This document shows positions 1 through 8,819 of a stretch of DNA of 46,259 bases, piece by piece. The stretch's first letter is position 1. Every line of letters begins with the position of its first letter. The notes beneath the pieces are model-generated. The model ran no database searches and was not told the origin of the DNA. It saw only the letters and a program-made list of their open reading frames with translations. Made by a program: the position numbers and the translations under genes. Where the stretch lies: assembly GCA_902805775.1 (NCBI GenBank), contig CADCUB010000044.1, forward strand, positions 1-46,259, read 5' to 3'. This DNA is from an uncultured Frankineae bacterium. Its GTDB lineage: Bacteria > Actinomycetota > Actinomycetes > Mycobacteriales > SCTD01.

Positions 1-1
1 G

Positions 2-682
2 CAGGCCGAGAAGTCCTTCGACGCCGGCACGGCCGAGCGCATGGCCGGCAAGATGATGGAGGGCAAGGAGTTCGACCTCGAGGACTTCCTCGAGCAGATG
101 ATGCAGGTCAAGAAGATGGGCTCGCTGTCGAGCCTGCTCGGCATGCTGCCCGGCATGGGCCAGATGAAGGACGCCCTGGCCCAGGTCGACGACAAGGACC
201 TCGACCGCATCGCCGCGATCATCCGGTCGATGACGCCGCAGGAGCGGCGGACGCCGAAGATCCTCAACGGCTCCCGCCGGCTGCGCATCGCCAAGGGCTC
301 GGGCGTCACCGTCACCGAGGTCAACAACCTCGTCGACCGCTTCTACGACGCCCAGAAGATGATGAAGCAGATGGGCGGCATGGCGGGCATGGCCGGGATG
401 CCCGGGCTGCCGGGCGGGCGCAAGGCCAAGCGCCAGCAGGCCTCGGGCAAGAAGGGCAAGAAGGGTCCGGGTCGCGCCGGAGGCGGGCCGTCGAAGGACA
501 GCGCCGGAGGCGGGCCGTCGCGGGACAGCGCCGGGGGCGCGCGGGCGCTGCCGCCCGCGGCGTCGTCCGGCGGGAACCCAACCGGGCTGCCGCAGGGCTT
601 CCCCCAGCTGCCGCAGGGCTTCCCGCCGGCGCCCGGCCGCTCGGCACCGCCCGACCCCTTCGGCCTGCGCCGACCCCGCTAG
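2..682 (+). CDS. ffh: Signal recognition particle protein Ffh, C-terminal part (truncated at window start)
   Basis: Reading frame open from base 2 (QAEKSFDAGTAERMAGKMMEGKEFDLEDFLEQMMQVKKMGSLSSLLGMLPGMGQ...), a typical Met-rich Ffh M domain, followed by a low-complexity basic/Gly/Pro tail. Confidence 0.95.
   Translation, partial: QAEKSFDAGTAERMAGKMMEGKEFDLEDFLEQMMQVKKMGSLSSLLGMLPGMGQMKDALAQVDDKDLDRIAAIIRSMTPQERRTPKILNGSRRLRIAKGSGVTVTEVNNLVDRFYDAQKMMKQMGGMAGMAGMPGLPGGRKAKRQQASGKKGKKGPGRAGGGPSKDSAGGGPSRDSAGGARALPPAASSGGNPTGLPQGFPQLPQGFPPAPGRSAPPDPFGLRRPR
474..527 (+). repeat. Two tandem copies of a 27-bp unit in the Ffh C-terminal tail
   Basis: gcgccggaggcgggccgtcgaaggaca / gcgccggaggcgggccgtcgcgggaca; encodes AGGGPSKDS-AGGGPSRDS. 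Confidence 0.85.
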
Positions 683-697
683 TCCGCGGGCGGGAGC

Positions 698-1384
698 TCA
701 GAGGCCGTCCGCCACGGACGCCAGCACGCGGGCGAGCTCCTGCGGCGCGGTGAGCATCGGCCAGTGGCCGGTGTCGAGGTCGACGTACGACACCCGCGTG
801 GCGCGCGCCAGCTCCGGCACGTCACCGCCCTCCACCGCCGCGCGGGCCTCGTCCGGGCTGAACTCGGGGCACACCAGCACGACCGGGACCTCGTAGCGGC
901 GCTCGTCGGCGAGGCGCACCTCGCCCTCCGCGACCGCCTGCGGGACGGGCACGGCCGCCGCGGCGAAGGCCGTCCGTGCGGCCTCGTCGAGGTCGGCCGA
1001 GTCGGGCCCCTCGAACGGCTCCCAGCCCGGGAACGCCATCGCGCCGTCCTGCACCGGGAAGAAGGCGGCGTACGCCTCCCCGTCGGCGTTCGGGAAGCCG
1101 CCGACGAGCGCCACCGCGGCGACCCGGTCGGGACGCCGGTCGGCGGCGGTCCAGGCCAGGCTCGACGCCGCCGAGTGCCCGACCACGAGCGGCCGGTCGT
1201 CGGCCGCGTCGACCGCGGCCAGCACCGCCGCCTCCTGGTCGGCGAGGGTCGCCGACGCGGCCCCGTCGCCCTGCCCGGGCAGCCGCACCGGCACGCCGCG
1301 GTGGCCGTGCTCGCCGAGCGCACGCACGGTGTCGTCCCAGACCCCGGCGTCGAGCCACAGGCCGCCGATCAGCACGATGTCCAC
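698..1384 (-). CDS. Alpha/beta hydrolase family protein
   Basis: [39 protein letters not shown]...[12 protein letters not shown]...DTGHWPM; nucleophile-elbow-like GHSAAS and C-terminal His; GTG start at 1384 preceded by an AGGGAG-like SD. Confidence 0.8.
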   Translation of the reverse strand: MDIVLIGGLWLDAGVWDDTVRALGEHGHRGVPVRLPGQGDGAASATLADQEAAVLAAVDAADDRPLVVGHSAASSLAWTAADRRPDRVAAVALVGGFPNADGEAYAAFFPVQDGAMAFPGWEPFEGPDSADLDEAARTAFAAAAVPVPQAVAEGEVRLADERRYEVPVVLVCPEFSPDEARAAVEGGDVPELARATRVSYVDLDTGHWPMLTAPQELARVLASVADGL

Positions 1385-1483
1385 GAGGAGCTCCCTGTCG
1401 TCGGTGTCCGCCGGCCCGCTGCGAGCCGGCAGTCGCGACGGTAGGGCCAGCCACCGACAACCTCCTCGTCGCGGCCGACGGGC

Positions 1484-1502
1484 ACCTCTGGCAGACTGGT
1501 CG
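1484..1502 (+). promoter_or_regulatory. Candidate promoter (extended -10-like) for the rpsP operon
   Basis: acctctggcagactggtcg; closely similar to acctgtggcagagtagagg upstream of rplS. Confidence 0.4.
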
Positions 1503-1622
1503 ACGATCCAGCACCGGGACACGGCCCTCTACCCGTCCCTGGTGTGTCATCACGACGCGTCCGGCGCGCCCCCACCGCTCCGGCTCCGCGCACCCCTTCT
1601 TCCGTCGGAGCAGTCGAACACC

Positions 1623-2312
1623 GTGGCAGTCAAGATCAAGCTCATGCGCCTGGGCAAGATGCGCGCCCCCTACTACCGCATCGTCGTCGCCGACGCGCGC
1701 ACCAAGCGCGAGGGTCGCGTCATCGAGACGATCGGCAAGTACCACCCCAAGGAGAACCCCTCCTTCATCGAGGTCGACGGCGACCGCGCCGCCTACTGGC
1801 TCGGCGTCGGCGCCCAGCCGACCGAGCCGGTCGCGGCGATCCTCAAGGTCACCGGCGACTGGCAGCGCTTCAAGGGCCTGCCCGCGCCGGCACCGATGCT
1901 GGTGGCCGAGCCCAAGGTCGACAAGAAGGTCGCCTTCGAGGCGGCCGCGCGCCAGAGCATCGAGGGCGGCGGTGGCGCCGCCACCACGCCGCGCAAGAAG
2001 GCCGCTCCCAAGGCGACCGCCTCCTCCACCGAGGTGGACGACGACACCGCGCCCGCCGGGCACGCCGCGCCGCCCGCGGACCAGCCGTCGACCGCGACGC
2101 CCGGCACCACGGCCACCCCCGACACGGCGGACGGCACCGGGCACTCCGCGACCGACGGCCCGCAGCAGTCGACCCCCGCGGGTGCGGCGCCGAGCGCGCC
2201 CGAGGCCGGCACCGGCAGCCCCCAGGAGGCCGGTGGCGCCGCGGACGCCTCCGCCGCCGCGCTGGCCGCCGACGCCGCCTCGAGCGGCGGTCCCACCTCC
2301 GACGGGGCCTAG
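1623..2312 (+). CDS. rpsP: 30S ribosomal protein S16 with long Ala/Pro/Thr-rich C-terminal extension
   Basis: [55 protein letters not shown] start. Confidence 0.97.
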   Translation: MAVKIKLMRLGKMRAPYYRIVVADARTKREGRVIETIGKYHPKENPSFIEVDGDRAAYWLGVGAQPTEPVAAILKVTGDWQRFKGLPAPAPMLVAEPKVDKKVAFEAAARQSIEGGGGAATTPRKKAAPKATASSTEVDDDTAPAGHAAPPADQPSTATPGTTATPDTADGTGHSATDGPQQSTPAGAAPSAPEAGTGSPQEAGGAADASAAALAADAASSGGPTSDGA

Positions 2313-2315
2313 TCC

Positions 2316-2552
2316 GTGCTCGAGAGCGCCCTCGAGCACCTCGTCAAGGGCATCGTCGACAACCCCGACGACGTCGACGTCGAGATGGTGAACGGCCGCC
2401 GCGGCCGCACCCTCGAGGTCCGGGTCAACCCGGACGACCTCGGCAAGGTCATCGGGCGCAACGGCCGTACGGCCAAGGCCCTGCGCACCGTCATCACCGC
2501 GCTGGGCGGCAAGGGCGTGCGCGTGGACGTCGTCGACACCGACGCCGTCTGA
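2316..2552 (+). CDS. khpA: KH-domain RNA-binding protein (KhpA/YlqC family)
   Basis: MLESALEHLVKGIVDNPDDVDVEMVNGRRGRTLEVRVNPDDLGKVIGRNGRTAKALRTVITALGGKGVRVDVVD; conserved position between rpsP and rimM. Confidence 0.93.
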   Translation: MLESALEHLVKGIVDNPDDVDVEMVNGRRGRTLEVRVNPDDLGKVIGRNGRTAKALRTVITALGGKGVRVDVVDTDAV

Positions 2553-2568
2553 CGAGGGGCGCCCGTCC

Positions 2569-3216
2569 GTGCCCCGCGTCGCCGGGCACCGTCGGCGTCC
2601 GGTCCGCCCCGCGCCGCCCGACCCCGCAGGGGGCCCGGCGGTCGCGGCGGCGGACGGCCCTGCCGCCGAGGCCGACCTGCTGGTCGTCGGCCGGATCGGC
2701 AAGCCCCAGGGCATCAAGGGCGAGGTCACGGTCCAGGTCCGCACCGACGACCCCGACGCCCGCTTCGCCGCAGGCTCGGCGCTGCTCACCGACCCGCCCG
2801 AGCGCGGCCCGCTGACCGTGTCGGCGGCGCGCTGGCAGAACGGCCGGCTGGTGGTCGCCTTCGAGGGGGTGGGTGACCGCAACACCGCGGAGCAGCTGCG
2901 CGAGACGCTGCTGCAGGTCGACGCGCGGACCCTGCCACCGCCGCAGGACGAGGACGAGTTCCACGACCACGTCCTGCGTGGGATGGCCGCCCGGCTGGCC
3001 GACGGCAGCGCGATCGGGGACGTGGTCGACGTGCTGCACCTCCCGCACGGCGACGTGCTGGTGCTCGCCCGGGCCGACACCGGGGCCGAGCTCCTGGTGC
3101 CCTTCGTCCGGGCGATGGTGCCGGTCGTCGACGTGGCCGGCCGCTGGCTGCAGGTCGACCCGCCGGAGGGGCTGCTGGACCTGACCTCCGACGCGGAGGG
3201 GACCGTCCCGTCGTGA
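2569..3216 (+). CDS. rimM: Ribosome maturation factor RimM
   Basis: [39 protein letters not shown]...[29 protein letters not shown]; synteny. Confidence 0.95.
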   Translation: MPRVAGHRRRPVRPAPPDPAGGPAVAAADGPAAEADLLVVGRIGKPQGIKGEVTVQVRTDDPDARFAAGSALLTDPPERGPLTVSAARWQNGRLVVAFEGVGDRNTAEQLRETLLQVDARTLPPPQDEDEFHDHVLRGMAARLADGSAIGDVVDVLHLPHGDVLVLARADTGAELLVPFVRAMVPVVDVAGRWLQVDPPEGLLDLTSDAEGTVPS

Positions 3217-3998
3217 TCGTGGACGTCGTCACGATCTTCCCGGACTACCTCGCCCCGCTCGGCGTGTCCCTGCTGGGCAAGGCCCAGGAGCGCGGCCTGC
3301 TCACCGTGCGCGTGCACGACCTGCGCACCTGGACCTCCGACGTGCACCGCACGGTCGACGACAGCCCGTACGGCGGCGGACCGGGCATGGTCATGCGGCC
3401 CGAGCCGTGGGGCGCTGCCCTGGACGCCGTGCGCGCGGCGGGCGACGCCGGCGCACGGCCGGTGCTGGTCGTCCCGACGCCGAGCGGCCGCCCGCTCACC
3501 CAGGCGCTGGCGCAGGAGCTGTCCACCGAGCCCTGGCTGGTGTTCGCCTGCGGGCGCTACGAGGGCATCGACGCTCGCGTGCTCGACGACGCGGCCGAGC
3601 GGTTCCGGGTCGTCGAGGTCTCGCTCGGTGACTACGTCCTGGCCGGGGGCGAGGTGGCCGTGCTCGTGGTCGTGGAGGCCGTCGCCCGGCTGCTGCCCGG
3701 CGTGCTCGGCAACGCCGAGTCGCACCGGGACGACTCCTTCGCGCCCGACGGCATGCAGTCGCTGCTGGAGGGGCCGGTCTACACCCGGCCGCCGGTCTGG
3801 CGCGGCCGCGAGGTGCCCGCCGTCCTGCAGTCCGGCGACCACGCCCGCATCGCCCGCTGGCGCCGCGACCAGGCGCTGCGGCGCACGGCCGCCAGGCGGC
3901 CCGAGCTGCTGGCGGCGGCCGACGGCCTGGACGCCCAGGACCGGGCGGTCCTGCAGGCCTGCGGGGTCGAGAGCCGGCCGCGACCTGTGGCAGAGTAG
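3213..3998 (+). CDS. trmD: tRNA (guanine-N1)-methyltransferase TrmD
   Basis: [40 protein letters not shown]...[13 protein letters not shown]...[10 protein letters not shown]; overlaps rimM by 4 bp. Confidence 0.97.
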   Translation: MIVDVVTIFPDYLAPLGVSLLGKAQERGLLTVRVHDLRTWTSDVHRTVDDSPYGGGPGMVMRPEPWGAALDAVRAAGDAGARPVLVVPTPSGRPLTQALAQELSTEPWLVFACGRYEGIDARVLDDAAERFRVVEVSLGDYVLAGGEVAVLVVVEAVARLLPGVLGNAESHRDDSFAPDGMQSLLEGPVYTRPPVWRGREVPAVLQSGDHARIARWRRDQALRRTAARRPELLAAADGLDAQDRAVLQACGVESRPRPVAE

Positions 3999-4001
3999 AG
4001 G
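3983..4001 (+). promoter_or_regulatory. Candidate promoter for rplS, overlapping the 3' end of trmD
   Basis: acctgtggcagagtagagg; similar to the element upstream of rpsP; about 100 bp leader before rplS. Confidence 0.4.
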
Positions 4002-4101
4002 GCTGCTGCGCCGTCCTGCGACGCGCGCCATCCCCCCGTACGACCGGACCCCGGCACCTGCGCGTCCGCGCGCGTGCCGCACGAGGAAGCGACGCCATCT
4101 C

Positions 4102-4545
4102 ATGAACGTCCTGGACGAGCTCGACGCCGCGCAGCTGCGCACCGACGTCCCCGACTTCCGCCCGGGCGACACGCTGGACGTCGGCGTCCGCGTCGTCGAG
4201 GGCAACCGGTCCCGCGTCCAGCGGTTCAAGGGCGTCGTCATCCGCCGTCAGGGCGCCGGCCTGCGCGAGACCTTCACGGTCCGCAAGGAGAGCTTCGGCG
4301 TCGGCGTCGAGCGCACCTTCCCGGTGCACACCCCCGTCATCGAGGACATCCTCGTCGTGACCCGTGGTGACGTCCGCCGGGCCAAGCTGTACTACCTGCG
4401 CGAGCTGCGCGGCAAGAAGGCGAAGATCAAGGAGAAGCGGTCCACGGTCCCGAGCACCAAGGGCTCCGCGCGCACCGCTCCTGCCGACCCGGCCGCCACC
4501 CCCGAGCCGCCGACCGCCGCACCCTCCGCGCCCGCCGAGGCCTGA
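4102..4545 (+). CDS. rplS: 50S ribosomal protein L19
   Basis: [78 protein letters not shown]. Confidence 0.97.
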   Translation: MNVLDELDAAQLRTDVPDFRPGDTLDVGVRVVEGNRSRVQRFKGVVIRRQGAGLRETFTVRKESFGVGVERTFPVHTPVIEDILVVTRGDVRRAKLYYLRELRGKKAKIKEKRSTVPSTKGSARTAPADPAATPEPPTAAPSAPAEA

Positions 4546-4610
4546 CGCTGCGTGCTCGCCCCCTCGGGGCTCCGGCACTGCCCGCGGGTGCACGACGTTG
4601 GGTCTACGTG

Positions 4611-5531
4611 ATGAGCAGCGACACATCCGCGCCCTCGGGGGCGGACGGCGGCGGAGGCCCCGAGGGGCCGGACGCCGCCGGGCAGCCGGCTCGCAGCGGC
4701 GGGGGCGGAGGCTTCTTCCGCGAGCTGCCGTTCCTCGTCGTCATCGCCTTCCTGCTGGCGCTGCTGATCAAGGCCTTCCTCGTGCAGGCCTTCTACATCC
4801 CGTCCGGCTCGATGCAGCAGACCCTCGAGCTGCGCGACCGGGTGCTGGTCAACAAGCTGGTCTACGACTTCCGCGACATCTCCCGCGGTGAGGTCGTCGT
4901 CTTCAACGGGCTCGACTCGTTCACACCGGAGATCGAGGTCGCTCCGCCGAGCAACGCCCTGCAGCGGGTGCTCCGCGGCGTCGCCGGGGCCGTCGGGGTG
5001 GGAGCGCCGGGCGAGAAGGACTTCATCAAGCGGGTGATCGGCGTCCCGGGCGACCGGGTGGCCTGCTGCACCGACGGCAAGGTGACCGTCCAGCCGGGGG
5101 ACGGCTCGGCGCCCGTCGCGCTCGACGAGCCCTACGTGTTCGAGGACGACCGGATGGTCTTCTGCGCGGCGGGCACGGGGGAGGGCGTCTGCCCGCCCGG
5201 CGCGGAGGGCGTGCTCGTGCCCGAGGGCCGGCTCTGGGTCATGGGCGACCACCGGGGGTCGTCGGCCGACTCCCGCTTCCACATCGACGACGAGAACAAC
5301 GGCACCGTCCCGCAGGACAAGGTGATCGGCCGGGCGTTCGTCATCGTCTGGCCGCTCGACCGCGCCGCCCTGCTGCGGGTGCCCGACACCTTCGACGGAG
5401 CGCTGTCCGCCCTCGGGCCGCTGCCGTCCTACGGGCTGGCGGCCACGCCGTACGCCCTCGGCCTGGTCGGCGCCCTGCCGGTCGTCGCGCTGCGCCGTCG
5501 GGTGCGCCGCCGCGCCGGCCGGCGCTCCTAG
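4611..5531 (+). CDS. lepB: Signal peptidase I
   Basis: FLVVIAFLLALLIKAFLVQAFYIPSGSMQQTLELRDRVLVNKLVYDFRDISRGEVVVF...KDFIKRVIGVPGDRV...MGDHRGSSADSR; SGSM catalytic Ser motif and Lys motif present. Confidence 0.95.
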   Translation: MSSDTSAPSGADGGGGPEGPDAAGQPARSGGGGGFFRELPFLVVIAFLLALLIKAFLVQAFYIPSGSMQQTLELRDRVLVNKLVYDFRDISRGEVVVFNGLDSFTPEIEVAPPSNALQRVLRGVAGAVGVGAPGEKDFIKRVIGVPGDRVACCTDGKVTVQPGDGSAPVALDEPYVFEDDRMVFCAAGTGEGVCPPGAEGVLVPEGRLWVMGDHRGSSADSRFHIDDENNGTVPQDKVIGRAFVIVWPLDRAALLRVPDTFDGALSALGPLPSYGLAATPYALGLVGALPVVALRRRVRRRAGRRS

Positions 5532-5545
5532 GCCGCGCACCCGCC

Positions 5546-6043
5546 GTGGCGCAGACGGCCGGCCCGCTCCGGCTGTCGGTCAAGGGCTTCGTCGTGGACT
5601 CCGCCGACCGGCTGCTGCTGCTCGACTGCGCCGACCCCGACCGGCCCGGCGTGCGCTGGTGGGAGCTGCCGGGCGGCGGCGTCGAGCCGGGGGAGGGCGA
5701 GGTGGCGGCGCTCGTGCGCGAGCTGCTCGAGGAGACCGGGCTGGCGGTCGAGCCTTCCGCGGTCGGGCCGCTGCAGTGGACCCAGGACTCGACCTTCCTG
5801 TTCCGCTCCGTGCGTCGCTGGTCGCGCTGCCACGGCCGGCTGGTGCGCCTGCGCGAGCCCGGACCGTCGGTCGCCACGGTCCTCACCGACGACGAGCAGG
5901 GCTCGATCCTGGGGATGCGCTGGTGGACGCCCGCGCAGCTGGCCGCAGCGGACGAGCGGTTCTTCCCCCGGCGGGTGCCGGAGCTGCTGCCGCGGCTGCT
6001 CGCCGGCCAGCGCGTCGACGAGCCCTTCGACGCCTGGGACTGA
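5546..6043 (+). CDS. NUDIX hydrolase
   Basis: Nudix box GGGVEPGEGEVAALVRELLEETGLAVEP. Confidence 0.9.
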   Translation: MAQTAGPLRLSVKGFVVDSADRLLLLDCADPDRPGVRWWELPGGGVEPGEGEVAALVRELLEETGLAVEPSAVGPLQWTQDSTFLFRSVRRWSRCHGRLVRLREPGPSVATVLTDDEQGSILGMRWWTPAQLAAADERFFPRRVPELLPRLLAGQRVDEPFDAWD

Positions 6044-6082
6044 CCCGGCAGGGGCCGGAGCTGGCCTACTCTTGAGCCGGTC

Positions 6083-6538
6083 ATGACAGGCCCCGTCGAG
6101 CGCCGAGCGGCGCGCGTGCTGCTGCTCGACGATGCCGGCCGGATCCTGCTGCAGCAGTGCTGCGACCCCGCGGCACCGACCGCCGGCAGCTGGTGGAACA
6201 CCACCGGCGGCGGGGTCGACGAGGGCGAGAGCGCCTGTGAGGCGGCGGCCCGCGAGCTGCACGAGGAGACCGGCCTGCTCGTCGCCCCGGCCGACGTCGG
6301 CGAGGTCGTGCACCGGCGGGTCACCGAGTTCAGCTTCGGCGGCGCCGACTACCGCCAGCGGGAGGACTACTTCCTGCTGCGGACCGCCCCCTTCCTCGCC
6401 GCCCCGACCGCCCCGAGCGAGCTCGAGCTGGTGGCCGTGCTCGGCACCCGCTGGTGGAGCCGCGAGGAGCTGCGGGCCACGCGCGAGCGCGTCTACCCCG
6501 AGGAGCTGGTCGAGGTGCTCGACCGGCTCGGGGCCTGA
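6083..6538 (+). CDS. NUDIX hydrolase
   Basis: Nudix box GGGVDEGESACEAAARELHEETGLLVAP. Confidence 0.9.
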   Translation: MTGPVERRAARVLLLDDAGRILLQQCCDPAAPTAGSWWNTTGGGVDEGESACEAAARELHEETGLLVAPADVGEVVHRRVTEFSFGGADYRQREDYFLLRTAPFLAAPTAPSELELVAVLGTRWWSREELRATRERVYPEELVEVLDRLGA

Positions 6539-6539
6539 C

Positions 6540-7202
6540 GTGCGCGCCCCCCGGCCGGTGGTCCGGTCCGAGAACGGGCTGTGGGCGCTGGAGCGGGTGC
6601 TGCAGCGCAACGGCTTCCCGCTCGTCGCCGGGGCCGACGAGGCCGGGCGCGGTGCCTGCGCGGGGCCGCTGGTCGTCGCGGCGGCCGTGCTGCCCTCCGG
6701 CCGCCGCGGGGAGGTGCCCGGCCTGGCCGACAGCAAGCTGCTGACCGAGCCCGCGCGGGAGGCGGCGTACGACGAGGTCGTCGCCCGCGCCCTGGCCTGG
6801 TCGGTGGTCGTCGTGCCGTCCGCCGAGGTCGACCGGTCCGGGCTGCACGTCATGAACGTGCGGGCGATGCGCCAGGCCGTCGCGCGGCTCGAGCCGTCCC
6901 CGTCGTACGTCCTGACCGACGGCTTCCCGATCGCCGGGATGCCGGCGCCGACGCTGGCGGTGTGGAAGGGCGACCGCGTCGCGGCCTGCGTCGCCGCGGC
7001 GTCCGTGCTGGCCAAGGTGACCCGGGACCGGATCATGCGGGAGCTCGACCAGCAGTGGCCGCAGTACGACTTCGCGCGGCACAAGGGGTACGTGACGCCC
7101 GAGCACAGCGCGGCGCTGTCCGCCCACGGACCGTGTCCGCAGCACCGGCACTCCTACGTCAACGTCAAGGCGGCCGGCCGGCGGCTGGCTGCGGTTGGAT
7201 GA
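6540..7202 (+). CDS. rnhB: Ribonuclease HII
   Basis: LVAGADEAGRGACAGPLVVAAAVLP...GLADSKLL...AAASVLAKVTRDRIM...HKGYVTPEH; GTG start. Confidence 0.95.
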   Translation: MRAPRPVVRSENGLWALERVLQRNGFPLVAGADEAGRGACAGPLVVAAAVLPSGRRGEVPGLADSKLLTEPAREAAYDEVVARALAWSVVVVPSAEVDRSGLHVMNVRAMRQAVARLEPSPSYVLTDGFPIAGMPAPTLAVWKGDRVAACVAAASVLAKVTRDRIMRELDQQWPQYDFARHKGYVTPEHSAALSAHGPCPQHRHSYVNVKAAGRRLAAVG

Positions 7203-7288
7203 GCGGATGGTGAGCGCGTGAGTGTCATGTCGCAGACGTCCCGGATCTGCGTGCGGCCGCGGCGCGGACCCGGTCCCGGGGCCGGCCG

Positions 7289-7615
7289 ATGAGCGCCGAG
7301 GAGCTCGAGAAGTACGAGACCGAGATGGAGCTGCAGCTCTACCGGGAGTACCGCGACATCGTCCGGCAGTTCGACTTCGTGGTCGAGACCGAGCGCCGCT
7401 TCTACCTGGCCAACTCGGTGGACGTGCAGCCGCGCACCTCCGAGGGCGAGGTCTGGTTCGAGCTGACGCTCACCGACGCCTGGGTGTGGGACATGTACCG
7501 CCCGGCGCGCTTCGTGAAGTCGGTGCGGGTGCTGACCTTCAAGGACGTCAACGTCGAGAAGCTCGAGAAGCCCGACCTCGAGCTGCCGGGTGGGCGTCCT
7601 CCGTTCCCGGGGTAG
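7289..7615 (+). CDS. DUF2469 domain-containing protein (actinobacterial conserved)
   Basis: MSAEELEKYETEMELQLYREYRDIVRQFDFVVETERRFYLANSVDVQPRTSEGEVWFELTLTDAWVWDMYRPARFVKSVRVLTFKDVNVEKL. Confidence 0.92.
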   Translation: MSAEELEKYETEMELQLYREYRDIVRQFDFVVETERRFYLANSVDVQPRTSEGEVWFELTLTDAWVWDMYRPARFVKSVRVLTFKDVNVEKLEKPDLELPGGRPPFPG

Positions 7616-7624
7616 GGAGCGCCC

Positions 7625-8323
7625 ATGGGGATCTTCTCGCGCCGCCGCAGCAAGGACACCAGCGGTGCAGGCGCAGGCGGGCCGGGCACCGGCGGCGACG
7701 ACACGGGAGCGGTGAGCCAGCCCCAGGGCGACGGGCCGGTGACGCTGGCCGACCGCACCGCGCCGGGCGGTGAGGGCAGCCCCGACACCAACCAGGGCAA
7801 GACCGAGCCGCTGAGCCCGACGCCCGACCACCCGGAGCCGCTGGCCGCCCCGGACCTCGACTCGATGAGCGTCGGCGGCGCCGACCCGCAGGCCCCGAGC
7901 CACCCGGCCGCCGCGCCGCTGTCACCGCCCGGGTCGTACGGCGGCGACGACCCGGGTGTGCAGCCGCGGGGGCTCGGCGGCCGCGGCGAGGCGCCCACCG
8001 ACACCCGTCCGGACATCGACACGACCACCAGCACGGGGCGGGAGCGGGGTCCGGTCAAGCCCGAGCAGCACACCTCGGGGCAGGCCCACCGGGCGGGTGG
8101 GCTCAACGGCGTCGCTCCCGAGGGCGAGTCGATCGAGACCGACGTCGAGGGCGGTGCCACCCGCATGGGTGCGGCCCCGCCCGACGCGGTCCCCGGGATC
8201 TCCTCCGGCCACGGCGACACGGGCGGCGCCCCGGCCCCCGGCGACGCCGCGGCGCTCGGCACGTCGGAGTCGCAGCCCAAGGTCGAGGGGATCCGGCTGC
8301 CGGAGGCCGACCGACCCGCGTAG
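7625..8323 (+). CDS. Hypothetical low-complexity, probably disordered protein
   Basis: MGIFSRRRSKDTSGAGAGGPGTGG...; GGGAG-like SD upstream; Gly/Pro/Asp-rich, no recognisable domain. Confidence 0.6.
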   Translation: MGIFSRRRSKDTSGAGAGGPGTGGDDTGAVSQPQGDGPVTLADRTAPGGEGSPDTNQGKTEPLSPTPDHPEPLAAPDLDSMSVGGADPQAPSHPAAAPLSPPGSYGGDDPGVQPRGLGGRGEAPTDTRPDIDTTTSTGRERGPVKPEQHTSGQAHRAGGLNGVAPEGESIETDVEGGATRMGAAPPDAVPGISSGHGDTGGAPAPGDAAALGTSESQPKVEGIRLPEADRPA

Positions 8324-8417
8324 CGCGGCCGCGGGTCCGGCGTCCACAGGGCGCCGGTCGTCCCCAGACCGGTCCGGGGCGGTCCCGGTCGTCGCCGCGC
8401 GCGTGCAGGGTGGCGGC

Positions 8418-8786
8418 ATGGACGCCTCCCGCACCGCCGAGCTGGGGCGCTACGGCGAGCAGCTGGCGGCCGAGCACCTGACCGCCGACGGTCTGACGGT
8501 GCTCGCCCGCAACTGGCGCTGCAGACGCGGGGAGCTCGACCTCGTGCTGCGCGAGCCCGACGGCACGCTGGTCTTCTGCGAGGTCAAGACCCGGTCCGGG
8601 ACGGGGTTCGGCGAGCCGTCCGAGGCGGTCGGGCGGCGCAAGGCGGCCCGGCTGCGGTCCCTGGCCTGCCTGTGGCTCGCCGAGCACCGCCCGCCGGGGT
8701 CAGGCGCGCTCCGCTTCGACGTCGTCAGCATCGTGCGCCGGCGCGGGGAGGCGCCCCGCCTGACCCACCTGCGCGACGCGTTCTGA
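8418..8786 (+). CDS. yraN: YraN family endonuclease-like protein (UPF0102)
   Basis: GRYGEQLAAEHLTADGLTVLARNWRCRRGELDLVLREPDGTLVFCEVKTRSGTGFG; ATG at 8418. Confidence 0.93.
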   Translation: MDASRTAELGRYGEQLAAEHLTADGLTVLARNWRCRRGELDLVLREPDGTLVFCEVKTRSGTGFGEPSEAVGRRKAARLRSLACLWLAEHRPPGSGALRFDVVSIVRRRGEAPRLTHLRDAF

Positions 8787-8819
8787 CGGCCGTGCGCCAG
8801 GTCCCGGCGCGCCCTGCTC

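Noticed and set aside
822-4241. 1139-aa minus-strand ORF spanning rpsP to rplS
   Set aside because: Antisense to well-recognised rpsP, khpA, rimM, trmD and the start of rplS; composition (Arg/Gly/Ala-rich) is typical of GC-rich antisense ORFs
7402-8280. 292-aa minus-strand ORF opposite DUF2469 and the disordered protein
   Set aside because: Overlaps conserved DUF2469; Ser/Gly/Pro-rich; plus-strand ORF has a better start context
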